A DNA stretch of 64,000 bases from Zavarzinia aquatilis. GTDB taxonomy: Bacteria; Pseudomonadota; Alphaproteobacteria; Zavarziniales; Zavarziniaceae. Each line of letters starts with the position of its first letter. Positions within the stretch are counted from its first letter, which is position 1. The notes beneath the pieces were generated by a model that was not told the origin of the DNA, ran no database searches, and saw only the letters and a program-made list of their open reading frames with translations. Of the stretch, positions 50,278-59,358 are shown one piece after another. Position numbers and translations under genes: made by a program. The stretch covers positions 109,890 to 173,889 of the forward strand of contig NZ_QGLE01000010.1 in assembly GCF_003173035.1 (NCBI RefSeq), in the 5' to 3' direction.

Positions 50278-52413
50278 TCAGGCGTCGATGCGGGTGAACC
50301 AGGCCGCGCCCTGGGCCGCGGCCTCGAAGCGCCAGCCGGGTTCGACCAGATAGGTGGTGTGACTGGTGGTGATGACCGCCGGCCCGTCGATGACGACGCC
50401 GTGCTCGAGCGCGGCGGCGTCATAGACCGCCGTCTCGATGGCGCCGTCGTGATCGACGAAATGGCACTTGCGGCTGCCCACCGGGGCGGGCGCGGGCACG
50501 CGCTTCTGGCCCGGATGGATGTCGGCGAAATCGACCGCGTCGATCTCGACATAGGAGCAGACGCGGATCGTGTTGATGCGCACGCCCGCTTCCGCCGCCT
50601 GGCTGCCTTCGCCGAAGCGATCGCCATAGGAGGTGTGGAACTGGTTGATCAGTTTCACCACGTCGGCCAGCGTCTCGAGCCGGGTCAGGTCGGTGACCAC
50701 CGTGGTCTGGACCCGCTGGTTGCCATAGCGCATGTCGAGTTCGAGGCGATAGCCGATCTTGTCGACCGGCATCCCCTGCCGCAGCAGATCCTCGCGACCC
50801 CGGCGCTCCAGCTCCTCGACCATCGCGTTGAATTTGGCGAAATCGGTGAAGAGCTGCTTCGTCATGCTGTCGAACAGCACGGTGAAGGTCGACATTTCGT
50901 GGATGTGCAGCTGGGACAGGTTGCCCGCGCCGCAGGCCGAGAACACCGAGGCGAAGGGCGGCGCCAGAATGCGCCCGATACCAAGGCCACGGGCGATGCC
51001 GCAGGCGTGCAGCGGGCCGTTGCCGCCATAGGTCAGCAGGGTGAATTCGCTCGGCTCGTAGCCGAAGGTGCGCAGTTCGGTGGCGACGCCGTTGGCCATG
51101 TCGAGGTCGACGGTGCGCTTGATCAGCTTCGCGGCCTCGATGAGGTCGAGATCCATCGGGTCGCACAGCTGGTCCTCGATCACCTGGCGGGCGCGGCGCG
51201 GATTCAGCTTGATGTAACCATTGGCGTAATTGGCGGGATCGAGATAGCCGAGCAACAGGTCGGCATCGGTCACCGTCGGCTTCATGCCGCCACGGTCGTA
51301 GCAGGCGGGGCCGGGGTCCGAGCCGGCGCTGGTCGGGCCGCATTGCACGGTGTCGTACATGCGGTTGTGCTGGGCGATGGAGCCGCCGCCCGAGCCGAGC
51401 GTCGCCAGATGGACCATGGGCACGGAAACGAGCCAGCGTTCGATGGTCGGCTGGAAGTCGTAGAACTTCACGCCGCCGTCGACGACGAGGCCGATGTCAT
51501 AGGAGGTGCCGCCCATGTCGGTGGCGACGACATTGCCGAGCTTGGCGCATTTCGCCAGATGCTCGGCCGCGGCGATGCCCGAGACCGGGCCGGAGTGCAC
51601 GGTCTGCAGCGCGTCGGTCGAATTCAGCTGCGCCATGCCGCCCGAATTATGCACGACCAGCATCGGCTTCACGTAACCCGAGGCGCGCAGATTGCGCTCC
51701 AGCGAGGAGAGGCCGAAATACATCACCTTGTGCAGGAAGGCGTCCATGATCGTCGACATGGAGCGGACGTATTCGCCCTTGCGCCCGGCGACCTGATGCG
51801 ACAGCAGCAAGGGCACCGCGCCCAGCATGTGTTCGGGATAATCCTCGACGAAGATTTCCTGGACGCGCAGCTCGTGCGCCGGATTGACCACGGAATTGGC
51901 GAAGGCGACGACCAGGGCTTCGGCGCCCGCGTCGACGAGGTCGCGGATCTGGCGGCGCAGATCGTCCTCGTCGAGTTCGATCAGCACTTCGCCCTTGTAG
52001 TCGATGCGCTCGCGGACGATGCGGATCATCTCGATCGGCACGATCGGCTCGGGCCGCGCGGCGTTCGGGATATCCTGCTGTTCCTCCATCGAGAGGCCTT
52101 CGCCGTAACCCCGGCCGCGCGACAGCGGCACGGTCGACTTGAAGCCCGCCGTGGTGATGAGGCCGATGCGCGGCCCCCGCCGCTCGATCAGGGCATTGGT
52201 GCCGAGGGTGGTCGCGTAGCGGACCGAATCCACCTCGGCCAGCATCTGCTCGCGCGAGGTGCCGACCTCGCGGCAGGCATAGTCCAGCGCCTCGTTGAAG
52301 CCGAGGGCGAGATTATGCTTGGTGGTCAGGGCCTTGGACTGGACGTAGCGGTCACCCCAGATGACGAAGCAATCGGTGAAGGTGCCGCCGATATCGACAG
52401 AAACGCGCTTCAT
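50278..52413 (-). CDS. Ketone carboxylase HyuA-like subunit (Apc3 / acetone carboxylase beta-like)
   Basis: This 711-residue ASKHA-fold protein of the hydantoinase A/oxoprolinase family probably phosphorylates the substrate or bicarbonate with ATP. Phosphate loops are SVDIGGTFTDCFVIWGDR at the N-terminus and DMGGTSYDIGLVVDGG mid-protein, with LGSGGGSIAQHNR. The size matches the larger HyuA-like subunit of ketone carboxylases. ATG 52413 was chosen at the conserved domain start; the frame upstream overlaps the small-subunit gene and is Pro-rich. It starts 5 bp after the stop of the small subunit gene and is followed 18 bp later by the HyuB-like gene. Confidence 0.92.
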   Translation of the reverse strand: MKRVSVDIGGTFTDCFVIWGDRYVQSKALTTKHNLALGFNEALDYACREVGTSREQMLAEVDSVRYATTLGTNALIERRGPRIGLITTAGFKSTVPLSRGRGYGEGLSMEEQQDIPNAARPEPIVPIEMIRIVRERIDYKGEVLIELDEDDLRRQIRDLVDAGAEALVVAFANSVVNPAHELRVQEIFVEDYPEHMLGAVPLLLSHQVAGRKGEYVRSMSTIMDAFLHKVMYFGLSSLERNLRASGYVKPMLVVHNSGGMAQLNSTDALQTVHSGPVSGIAAAEHLAKCAKLGNVVATDMGGTSYDIGLVVDGGVKFYDFQPTIERWLVSVPMVHLATLGSGGGSIAQHNRMYDTVQCGPTSAGSDPGPACYDRGGMKPTVTDADLLLGYLDPANYANGYIKLNPRRARQVIEDQLCDPMDLDLIEAAKLIKRTVDLDMANGVATELRTFGYEPSEFTLLTYGGNGPLHACGIARGLGIGRILAPPFASVFSACGAGNLSQLHIHEMSTFTVLFDSMTKQLFTDFAKFNAMVEELERRGREDLLRQGMPVDKIGYRLELDMRYGNQRVQTTVVTDLTRLETLADVVKLINQFHTSYGDRFGEGSQAAEAGVRINTIRVCSYVEIDAVDFADIHPGQKRVPAPAPVGSRKCHFVDHDGAIETAVYDAAALEHGVVIDGPAVITTSHTTYLVEPGWRFEAAAQGAAWFTRIDA

Positions 52414-52418
52414 CTGGT

Positions 52419-52859
52419 TCAGCCCTTCGTCGCTTCGTGATCGTGGTGGTGATGATGGTGGTGGTGGTGATGCCCCTCGGGCCGGGGCAGGTCCTTGCCC
52501 GGGGTGCGCTCCACGACCGGCTTGCGGTTGGCCCATTGCGCCTTCAGGGCGTCGATGTCGAATTCGATGTCATGGGTGGGCGGATGGCCCGGCACGGTAT
52601 ATTCGGTCTCGACCAGCGTGCCGCAGGACGGGCAGTAGTATTCGAGGATGCGGCACCAGCGCGGATTGGGCGCGAAGGTGAAGTCGTAACGCTTGGGGTC
52701 CAGCATCGGCTTGTGGATCTCGGACGGCTCGCGGTCGTGGATCAGCAGGCCGGTCTTGTAATTCTCGCGGGCGCTGGCGATCTCGTGATCGCAGCGGCGG
52801 CATTCCCAGGTCTCGCGCGTGAGGTCGAGGCGGAGGTATTCGGTGACGAGGACTTTCAC
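52419..52859 (-). CDS. Ketone carboxylase small zinc-ribbon subunit (Apc2 / gamma-like) with His10 tail
   Basis: This 146-residue protein is related to acetone carboxylase gamma and Apc2. CXXC pairs are ECRRC (C20/C23) and YYCPSCGTLVETEY, followed by PTHDIEFDIDALKAQWANR as in gamma subunits. The C-terminus is RPEG, ten histidines (bases 52443-52472), then DHEATKG. The histidines use mixed cat/cac codons, so the run is genuine coding sequence. The start is GTG 52859 with tgaggag at ideal distance; that ribosome site contains the stop codon of the upstream gene. A TTG at 52874 is less likely. The metal ligands suggest zinc or manganese binding in the complex. Confidence 0.9.
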   Translation of the reverse strand: MKVLVTEYLRLDLTRETWECRRCDHEIASARENYKTGLLIHDREPSEIHKPMLDPKRYDFTFAPNPRWCRILEYYCPSCGTLVETEYTVPGHPPTHDIEFDIDALKAQWANRKPVVERTPGKDLPRPEGHHHHHHHHHHDHEATKG

Positions 52860-52870
52860 GTAAGGTCTCC

Positions 52871-54802
52871 TCAATGGTCGCGGGCGAGCAGGGTGTCGCG
52901 GTTGGAATTCACGCTGAACCGCCAGCCCCGGCCGATGCGGGCCGTGAAGAAGGCTTCTTCGAGAATGCAGGGACCGGCCGCGCTCGCGCCCGCCGGTTGG
53001 TCTTCGAGCCGATGCACGGCGAGGCTGACCTCGCCTTCGCCCGGCACCGACAGGCGGCGCTGGCCGGCGATCCCGGCGGCGGACGCGGCGGGTGCCGCGC
53101 CGTTCACCAGTTTGGCGTGGTTGATCGGGCGCACCGCCCGCAGCTCGACGACGATGTCGCCCGCCCCGGCGAGGGCAGCGGGCAGGGCGGTGCCCCGGCT
53201 CCAGGCGATGGCTTCGCCCGCGCCCGCGCTGTCCCTGGTCAGCGACCAGTCGAGGCGGCAGTCGGCGAGGTCGAAGCCCTCGGCGAACATGTCGCGCTTC
53301 GCCCGGTCGACCAGCTCCGACGCCGCCGCCTCGAGGGCTTCGGCCGAACCCGCGCCGACGTTACGGCTGTAACCTTGCGCGATATCGGAAAAACCGATGC
53401 CGAAGGCCGAGAAGACAGCGGCGAGGCCCGGGATGATCACCTGGCCGATGCCGGCCGCCTCGGCCACCGCCGAGACGACGAAGGGCCCGGCCCCGCCGAA
53501 GGCGGCGAGGGTGGTGTCCGCGTCGATCGTCGTGAAGGCCTTCAGGCTGTCGGCGATCTTGCCGACCCAGGCCTTTTCCGCCGCGGCGAGGGCCGCCGGC
53601 AGATCGAGGCCGAGGGGTTCGGCGATGGCGGAACGCACCGCCGCCTCGGCCCGCGCGCGGTCGAGGTTCATCGCCCCGCCGAAATAGGTCGCGGGGTCGA
53701 TCAGGCCCGTCAGCAGGAAGACATCGGTGATGGTCGGCCTGGTGCCGCCGAGGCCGAAACACGCCGGCCCGGGCGCGCCGCCGGCCGATTCCGGCCCGAC
53801 CACGATCGCGCCGTTCTCGACCTTGAGGATGGAAGAGCCGCCAACGCCGACCGAGACGATGTCCGAGAGCGGGAAGGAGATTTCGATATTCTCGATCTCG
53901 CCCCGGCGCAGCGCCCGGGGGGCGCCGTTCTCGACAAGGCCGATATCGGTCGTGGTGCCGCCGATGTCCATGGTCAGCAGGCGCTTGAAGCCATAGTGCG
54001 CGGCAAGGGCGCGGGCGCCTTCCATGCCGCCCTGCGGGCCGGAGCCATAGGTCTTCACCGCGACGGTGCGGGCGACGCGGGCGCTGTCGCCGTCGTTACG
54101 GAAGATCAGCAGGGGGTTCTGGTGCTTCCACTCGCGCAGGATCGCTTCCGCGTTGTAGAGGAAGCCTTCCATCGCCGGATGCAGGAAGGCGTTGATCAGG
54201 GCCGACCAGCCGCGCCGCGCCGCGTCGCCGTCGTCGACCAGCTCCGAAGCGCAGAGCACGGGCACGACACCAAGGAGGTGACGCGGGAACTTGCGCAGGA
54301 TCGCCTGTTTCAGCCGCTTCTCATCGGCCCGGTAATCGCCGCCGCCCAGGCTGATGACGATGCGGTTGGCACCATTGTTGGTCAGGGCATTGATCGCCGA
54401 GACCAGCGCGCCGTCGAAGGCATCGCCGGTGAGGGAAAGGTCGACCGCCTGGACCCGGTCGCCGACGAGGACGTCGAACATGGCCTTCGCCTCGGCCGTG
54501 GCGGCGAGGGCGGCCGGATCGTCACCGGCCGACTGGATCAGGCCGAGGCGCGGTCCCTTCTTCTCGACGATGGCGTTGGTGCCTTGCGTCGTCGAGTAGC
54601 GGATGTGGTCGGTGGCGACCAGCAGGTCGAGCAGCTTTTCCTCGCCGTAAACGGCGACGGAGGCTTTCTTCAGACCCTCGAAGAAGCATTTCGACAAGTC
54701 ATAGGGCGTCGTGATGGTCTTGGTGTGATGGACCTTCGCCCCGTCGATCACGCAGATGTCCGTCAGCGTGCCGCCGTTGTCGATATTGATGAGCAGACCC
54801 AT
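52871..54802 (-). CDS. Second, smaller ketone carboxylase HyuA-like subunit (Apc1-like)
   Basis: This 643-residue ASKHA-fold HyuA-family protein is clearly distinct from the 711-residue one downstream. It starts MGLLINIDNGGTLTDICVID and has the second phosphate loop MDIGGTTTDIGLVENG with SVGVGGSSILKVENG. The presence of two unlike HyuA subunits is what separates acetophenone carboxylase from acetone carboxylase, which has one. ATG 54802 follows cgggagagggc; the upstream extension is rejected. It is the first gene of the operon; its stop codon overlaps the ribosome site of the small subunit. Confidence 0.9.
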   Translation of the reverse strand: MGLLINIDNGGTLTDICVIDGAKVHHTKTITTPYDLSKCFFEGLKKASVAVYGEEKLLDLLVATDHIRYSTTQGTNAIVEKKGPRLGLIQSAGDDPAALAATAEAKAMFDVLVGDRVQAVDLSLTGDAFDGALVSAINALTNNGANRIVISLGGGDYRADEKRLKQAILRKFPRHLLGVVPVLCASELVDDGDAARRGWSALINAFLHPAMEGFLYNAEAILREWKHQNPLLIFRNDGDSARVARTVAVKTYGSGPQGGMEGARALAAHYGFKRLLTMDIGGTTTDIGLVENGAPRALRRGEIENIEISFPLSDIVSVGVGGSSILKVENGAIVVGPESAGGAPGPACFGLGGTRPTITDVFLLTGLIDPATYFGGAMNLDRARAEAAVRSAIAEPLGLDLPAALAAAEKAWVGKIADSLKAFTTIDADTTLAAFGGAGPFVVSAVAEAAGIGQVIIPGLAAVFSAFGIGFSDIAQGYSRNVGAGSAEALEAAASELVDRAKRDMFAEGFDLADCRLDWSLTRDSAGAGEAIAWSRGTALPAALAGAGDIVVELRAVRPINHAKLVNGAAPAASAAGIAGQRRLSVPGEGEVSLAVHRLEDQPAGASAAGPCILEEAFFTARIGRGWRFSVNSNRDTLLARDH

Positions 54803-55031
54803 GCCCTCTCCCGCGTCTTGGGGGAAGCGCCAGTGGGTGACCCCGGCGTCGGGCAAGGCTTCGCCGTCGCCCGGCGCCGGGGCCTGTGGCCCGGCCCCGC
54901 GCGGGGGAAGACATGCTCAACCTGACGTTTCCTCGTTTTCGTTGACGCTATTTTCGGCGGGGGACCCCGGTCCATATCCCCCCGATCGGGGGGAGGGGGT
55001 TAGGGGGCGGTCAGGGGGGCGGGAAGCCCCC
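54803..55031 (-). promoter_or_regulatory. Promoter region of the ketone carboxylase operon
   Basis: 229 bp between holA (upstream, same strand) and the first operon gene. It holds the likely operon promoter, a 16-bp palindrome and a cluster of G-runs (separate entry). No clear sigma-54 element (tggcac-n5-ttgc) or operator repeat was found. Confidence 0.45.
54978..55023 (+). other. G-quadruplex-like G-run cluster with overlapping C6-gatc-G6 palindrome
   Basis: On the plus strand five G-runs lie in a row: 54988-54993 (6), 54995-54999 (5), 55003-55007 (5), 55014-55019 (6) and 55021-55023 (3), with loops a, tta, cggtca and c. The first run forms half of the perfect palindrome ccccccgatcgggggg (54978-54993). 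The G-rich strand is the template for both holA and the carboxylase operon. It could end holA transcription or impede polymerase. Confidence 0.6.
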
Positions 55032-56069
55032 CTAGCGCCGGCCCGCGCGGGCGGCGACGCCAGCGATGCGCATCAGGGCGCGGGCGGTCAGGGCATCCGC
55101 CGGATTGCCGGTGGTCTTGCAGTCGAGTTCCGCCTCGACCAGAAGGTCGACGGCGTCGAGCAGGCGCTGCGCGCTCCAGCGTGGCAGCTGGGCCTTGAAG
55201 GCGCGGTCGCGGGGGAAGCGAATCGGCGGGCGCATGGCGGCGAGGGCACGGTCGAGCTGCAACCCCTCGTCCATCAGGGCGCGGGCGGCCTGCAGCTGCA
55301 GCACCTGACGGCTGACGGCGCGCAGGATGGTGATGGCGTTTTCCCCGGCCTGGCGGCAGCGCTCCAGGCTGCGCTCCAGCCGGGACATGTCGCCGACGAG
55401 ACAGGCGGAGACGACATCGTCGATACCGATTTCCGAGGCATCGCCGACCACCGCCCGCACATCGTCGAGCGTGACCGTCTTCGCTTCGGTCCCCATGTAA
55501 AGGACGAGCTTGTCGAGTTCCCCGCGCGAGAGGGCGCGGTCGGCGCCAAGGCGCTCGCTCAGCCAGCTTTGCGCCGCCGGCTCGATGGCGAGACCGGCCT
55601 TCTTCAGCACGGCGTCGATCAGGTCGTCGACCCCGGCGGCATCGTCCGGGTAGCAGGCGATGGCGGCGCCGTTGCCCGCCTCCTCGACCGCCGTGCGCAG
55701 GGTGCTGCGCTTGTTCGGCAAATCGCCCGCCTCGACGACGACGAGGGCATCGCCCGCCGGGGCTTCGAGAAAGCCGGCGATCAGCTTGGCGTGCTTGTCC
55801 GCGACCTCGCGCAGGCGAATCACCCGGCGGCCGCCGATCATGGAAATGGCCGCCGCCTCGTCCGCGAGGCGGGCCGGGTCGTCGTCGAGCATGGCGCCGG
55901 TCAATTCGGCGACACGGAACGGATCGTTCAGGTCAGGGACCACACTGCGGGCGAGCCGGGCCGCGCGTTCGCGCACCAGACCGTTGTCGGGCCCGAAGAT
56001 CAGCGCGAGGCGCACGGCCGCATCGGGCTTCGCCAGGAAGCGGTCGATGGCGGCGCCGGCCAGCTTCAC
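55032..56069 (-). CDS. holA: DNA polymerase III subunit delta
   Basis: This 345-residue clamp-loader subunit opens the beta clamp. Segments include ALIFGPDNGLVRERAARLAR, VVEAGDLPNKRSTLRTAVEE, AIACYPDDAAGVDDLID and the C-terminal LLVEAELDCKTTGNPADALT. The length is normal for HolA. It starts 9 bp after lptE and belongs to the leuS-lptE-holA block common to alphaproteobacteria. Confidence 0.95.
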   Translation of the reverse strand: MKLAGAAIDRFLAKPDAAVRLALIFGPDNGLVRERAARLARSVVPDLNDPFRVAELTGAMLDDDPARLADEAAAISMIGGRRVIRLREVADKHAKLIAGFLEAPAGDALVVVEAGDLPNKRSTLRTAVEEAGNGAAIACYPDDAAGVDDLIDAVLKKAGLAIEPAAQSWLSERLGADRALSRGELDKLVLYMGTEAKTVTLDDVRAVVGDASEIGIDDVVSACLVGDMSRLERSLERCRQAGENAITILRAVSRQVLQLQAARALMDEGLQLDRALAAMRPPIRFPRDRAFKAQLPRWSAQRLLDAVDLLVEAELDCKTTGNPADALTARALMRIAGVAARAGRR

Positions 56070-56078
56070 GGCCGGGGC

Positions 56079-56627
56079 TCAGTTTCTCGGGCGGGTTTCG
56101 AGATAGCTTGCGATGCGCGAGCGGATTTCGTCCGCCAGCTGGCCCGAAGCCCGGCGATAGGCGTCCTGCTGGGCGGCGATGGCGCCATATTCGGACTGCG
56201 GCACGTTATAGGCCGTGGTCGCCCGGGCGAGTTCGTTCATCACCATCTGGCCGGAGCCAAGATCGACCAGCGAAATCTTGCCGCGCATGGTCACGGTATA
56301 GCGGGTGATCGACGAATCGGTCTGGATCAGGCCGCCCAGTTCGATGGTCTCGAGCTGGACGTCGAGGCGGAAGCGCGGATTCTGCGCCGAACGGCCAGCG
56401 GAAATCTTGTCGATCAGATCGTTACGCAGGATCTGGGCGGTGCGATCCTTGCCGATCGGCCCGATGGCGACCGAGCCGAGCAGATTTTCCGCCTCGGCCG
56501 AGGTGGAATGGCTGCCGTACATCGGCTGGAAGCCGCAGCCGCCGAGCGCCAGCGCGGCGCCCAGCACCCAGGCCGCCGCGAGACGGTGCAGCCCGGAGGC
56601 GAGGGGGGTCGACGGCGTGCGCGGCAT
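56079..56627 (-). CDS. lptE: LPS assembly lipoprotein LptE
   Basis: This 182-residue outer-membrane lipoprotein plugs the LptD translocon and delivers lipopolysaccharide to the surface. The lipobox is LALGGCGFQPMYG; GFQPMYG just after the cysteine is the LptE hallmark. The C-terminus ends RIASYLETRPRN. ATG 56627 was chosen because the upstream frame is a shadow of leuS. It starts 4 bp after the leuS stop. Confidence 0.93.
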   Translation of the reverse strand: MPRTPSTPLASGLHRLAAAWVLGAALALGGCGFQPMYGSHSTSAEAENLLGSVAIGPIGKDRTAQILRNDLIDKISAGRSAQNPRFRLDVQLETIELGGLIQTDSSITRYTVTMRGKISLVDLGSGQMVMNELARATTAYNVPQSEYGAIAAQQDAYRRASGQLADEIRSRIASYLETRPRN

Positions 56628-56631
56628 GGGA

Positions 56632-59202
56632 TCAGACCACCAGATTGACGATACGGCCGGGCACCACGATGACCTTGCGCAGGGGCCTGCCGTCAATCGC
56701 TTTCTGCACGCTTTCAAGCGCGAGGGCCTGGGCCTCCAGTGCCGCGCGGTCGATATCGGCCGGAACGACCAGCGTGCCGCGCAGCTTGCCCTGCACCTGG
56801 ACGGCGATGGTGATCTCGTCATCGGCGGCGAGGGTGGCATCGGCCGTCGGCCAGGCGGTGGCGACCAGCATGGTGCCCTGACCAAGTCGCGACCACAGCT
56901 CTTCAGCAAGATGCGGCATCATCGGCGCGACCAGCTGGACGATGGTTTCCAGCGCCTCGCGCGTCGCCGCCGGGCTCGCCCCGGTCTTGCCGAGGGCGGC
57001 ATCCTGCACCGCGTTGGCATATTCGTAGAGCCGGGCGACCGCCTTGTTGAAGTGGAAGGCTTCGATGTCGGCGGTGACGCCCGCGATGGTCTTGTGCGTG
57101 GCGCGGCGCAAGGGCGCGTCCTCGGCGCCGAAGGCCGAATCGCCCGCCGGGCCGATTCGCTCCAGCCCCTCGGACACCATGCGCCACAGGCGCTGGGTGA
57201 AGCGCCAGGCACCTTCGATGCCGCCCTCGGTCCATTCCAGATCGCGCTCCGGCGGGCTGTCGGACAGCATGAACCAGCGCGCGGTATCGGCGCCGTAACG
57301 CTCGATGATGTCGTCCGGGTCCACCACGTTCTTCTTGGACTTCGACATCTTCTCGACCCGGCCGACGGTGACCGGCTCGCCGGTCCCGCTGCGCACCAGG
57401 GCGCCACCCGCGTCGGTGGTCACGTCGGCGGGGTTCAGCCATTCGCCGCTGGCCGCGCGATAGGTGGCGTGATTGACCATGCCCTGCGTGAACAGGCCGG
57501 CGAAGGGCTCGTCGATGCCGATGTGGCCGGTCGCCTCCATCGCCCGCGTGTAGAAGCGGGAATAGAGCAGATGCAGGATCGCGTGTTCGATGCCGCCGAT
57601 ATACTGGTCGACCGGCAGCCAGTAATCGACCGCCTCGCGCTCGAAGGGCTCGTCGCTGCGCGGCGAGCAGAAACGGGCGAAATACCAGGACGAATCAATG
57701 AAGGTGTCGAACGTATCGGTCTCGCGCCGGGCCGGCTTGCCGCAGGTCGGACAGTCGACATGCTTCCAGGTCGGATGGCGGTCGAGCGGATTGCCCGGCA
57801 GATCGAAGGTCACGTCCTCGGGCAGGGTCACGGGCAGCTGGGCCGCCGGCACCGGCACGATGCCGCAGGCCTCGCAATGGATGACCGGAATGGGCGCACC
57901 CCAGTAACGCTGGCGCGAGACGCCCCAGTCGCGCAGGCGGTAAGTGACGGTGCCTTCGCCGGCGCCGAGTTCCCTGATCTTCGCGATCGCCGCGGCCTTG
58001 CCGTCGACGGTGCCGAGACCGTCGAGGAAGCCGGACTGATAGAGCTTGCCGTCGCCCGTATAGGCTTCGGTGCCGACGGCGAAAGTCGCCGGGTCGGCGC
58101 CGGGCGGCAACACCACCGGCGTCACTTCGAGGCCGTATTTCCGGGCGAAGTCGAGGTCGCGCTGGTCATGCGCCGGGCAGCCGAAGACGGCGCCGGTGCC
58201 GTAATCCATCAGCACGAAGTTGGCGATATAGACCGGCAGGGTCTCGTCCGGCTTGAACGGATGGCGGACTTCGAGGCCGGTATCGAAACCGAGCTTCTCC
58301 GCCTTCTCGATCTCTTCCTCGGAAGTCCCGCCGCGGCGGCATTCGTCGCAGAAGGCGGCCAGTACCGGATCGGCCTTGGCGAGGGCGGCGGCGACTGGAT
58401 GATCGGCGGCGATGGCGACGAAAGCCGCGCCGAACAGCGTGTCCGGCCGCGTGGTATAAACGTCGATCGCCTCGGCCGGCGCCCCGCCCTTGAAGCGGAA
58501 CGACAGGCGCGCGCCTTCCGAGCGGCCGATCCAGTTGTCCTGCATCAGGCGGACCTTGGACGGCCAGCGGTCCAGAGAGTCGAGGCCCTTGATCAGGTCA
58601 TCGGCGAAATGGGTGATCTTCAGGAACCACTGCGACAGCTTGCGCCGCTCGACGAGGGCGCCGGAGCGCCAGCCGCGGCCGTCGATCACCTGTTCGTTGG
58701 CCAGCACCGTGTTGTCGACCGGATCCCAGTTGACGAGGGATTCCTTGCGGTAGACCAGGCCCGCCTGCAGGAAGTCGAGGAACAGCTTCTGTTCATGGCG
58801 GTAATATTCGGGATGGCAGGTCGCGATCTCGCGGCTCCAGTCCAGCGACAGCCCCATGGACTTCAGCTGGGCCCGCATCGTGTCGATATTCTTGTAGGTC
58901 CAGTCGGCCGGGTGGACGTGGCGCTCCATCGCGGCGTTTTCCGCCGGCATCCCGAAGGCGTCCCAGCCCATCGGGTGCAGCACGTTGAAGCCGGCGGCGC
59001 GCTTGTAGCGGGCGATGACGTCGCCCATGGCGTAGTTGCGCACATGGCCCATGTGGATGCGCCCCGACGGATAGGGGAACATCTCGAGGACGTAATATTT
59101 CGGGCGGGACCGGTCTTCCCCGGCGCGGAAGGCATCGGCCGCGGCCCAGGCGGCCTGCCATTTCGACTCGGCGGCGCGCGGGTTGTAACGCTCGTTCGAC
59201 AT
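56632..59202 (-). CDS. leuS: Leucyl-tRNA synthetase
   Basis: This 856-residue class I synthetase charges tRNA-Leu. The HIGH motif is HMGH in [18 protein letters not shown], and KMSKS is intact in [16 protein letters not shown]. The editing domain (CP1) is present, with [20 protein letters not shown] and [11 protein letters not shown]. The C-terminal domain ends in [16 protein letters not shown] 59202 ([16 protein letters not shown]) was chosen over an extension to 59289. It is followed by lptE and holA in one operon. Confidence 0.97.
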   Translation of the reverse strand: MSNERYNPRAAESKWQAAWAAADAFRAGEDRSRPKYYVLEMFPYPSGRIHMGHVRNYAMGDVIARYKRAAGFNVLHPMGWDAFGMPAENAAMERHVHPADWTYKNIDTMRAQLKSMGLSLDWSREIATCHPEYYRHEQKLFLDFLQAGLVYRKESLVNWDPVDNTVLANEQVIDGRGWRSGALVERRKLSQWFLKITHFADDLIKGLDSLDRWPSKVRLMQDNWIGRSEGARLSFRFKGGAPAEAIDVYTTRPDTLFGAAFVAIAADHPVAAALAKADPVLAAFCDECRRGGTSEEEIEKAEKLGFDTGLEVRHPFKPDETLPVYIANFVLMDYGTGAVFGCPAHDQRDLDFARKYGLEVTPVVLPPGADPATFAVGTEAYTGDGKLYQSGFLDGLGTVDGKAAAIAKIRELGAGEGTVTYRLRDWGVSRQRYWGAPIPVIHCEACGIVPVPAAQLPVTLPEDVTFDLPGNPLDRHPTWKHVDCPTCGKPARRETDTFDTFIDSSWYFARFCSPRSDEPFEREAVDYWLPVDQYIGGIEHAILHLLYSRFYTRAMEATGHIGIDEPFAGLFTQGMVNHATYRAASGEWLNPADVTTDAGGALVRSGTGEPVTVGRVEKMSKSKKNVVDPDDIIERYGADTARWFMLSDSPPERDLEWTEGGIEGAWRFTQRLWRMVSEGLERIGPAGDSAFGAEDAPLRRATHKTIAGVTADIEAFHFNKAVARLYEYANAVQDAALGKTGASPAATREALETIVQLVAPMMPHLAEELWSRLGQGTMLVATAWPTADATLAADDEITIAVQVQGKLRGTLVVPADIDRAALEAQALALESVQKAIDGRPLRKVIVVPGRIVNLVV

Positions 59203-59358
59203 GGGAAAACTATCGGCTTTCTGGCGCTGCCGGGCAGCGGTGGTCTCGCGGGAGACAGAGATATAGGGCGAGGGCTTCGCCGCTGGCAAGCGGTCTGTCC
59301 CCGGCGGCGTGAATGCCGCCGGGCGCCACGATGCCGATACCTTATCTATAAGGCGCTG

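Noticed and set aside
47923..52440. A 1505-codon open frame on the plus strand
   Set aside because: It is antisense to the ketone carboxylase genes, has no ribosome site or recognisable domain, and is an artefact of high GC at third codon positions.
52443..52472. Poly-histidine run as a cloning-vector or tag artefact
   Set aside because: It is in frame within a native operon, uses mixed codons, continues seven residues past the run, and is followed after 5 bp by the next operon gene.
50278..54802. Annotation of the HyuA-like genes as N-methylhydantoinase or 5-oxoprolinase
   Set aside because: The zinc-ribbon small subunit between them and the adjacent acetoacetyl-CoA-synthetase-like ligase fit ketone carboxylases; hydantoinases lack both.
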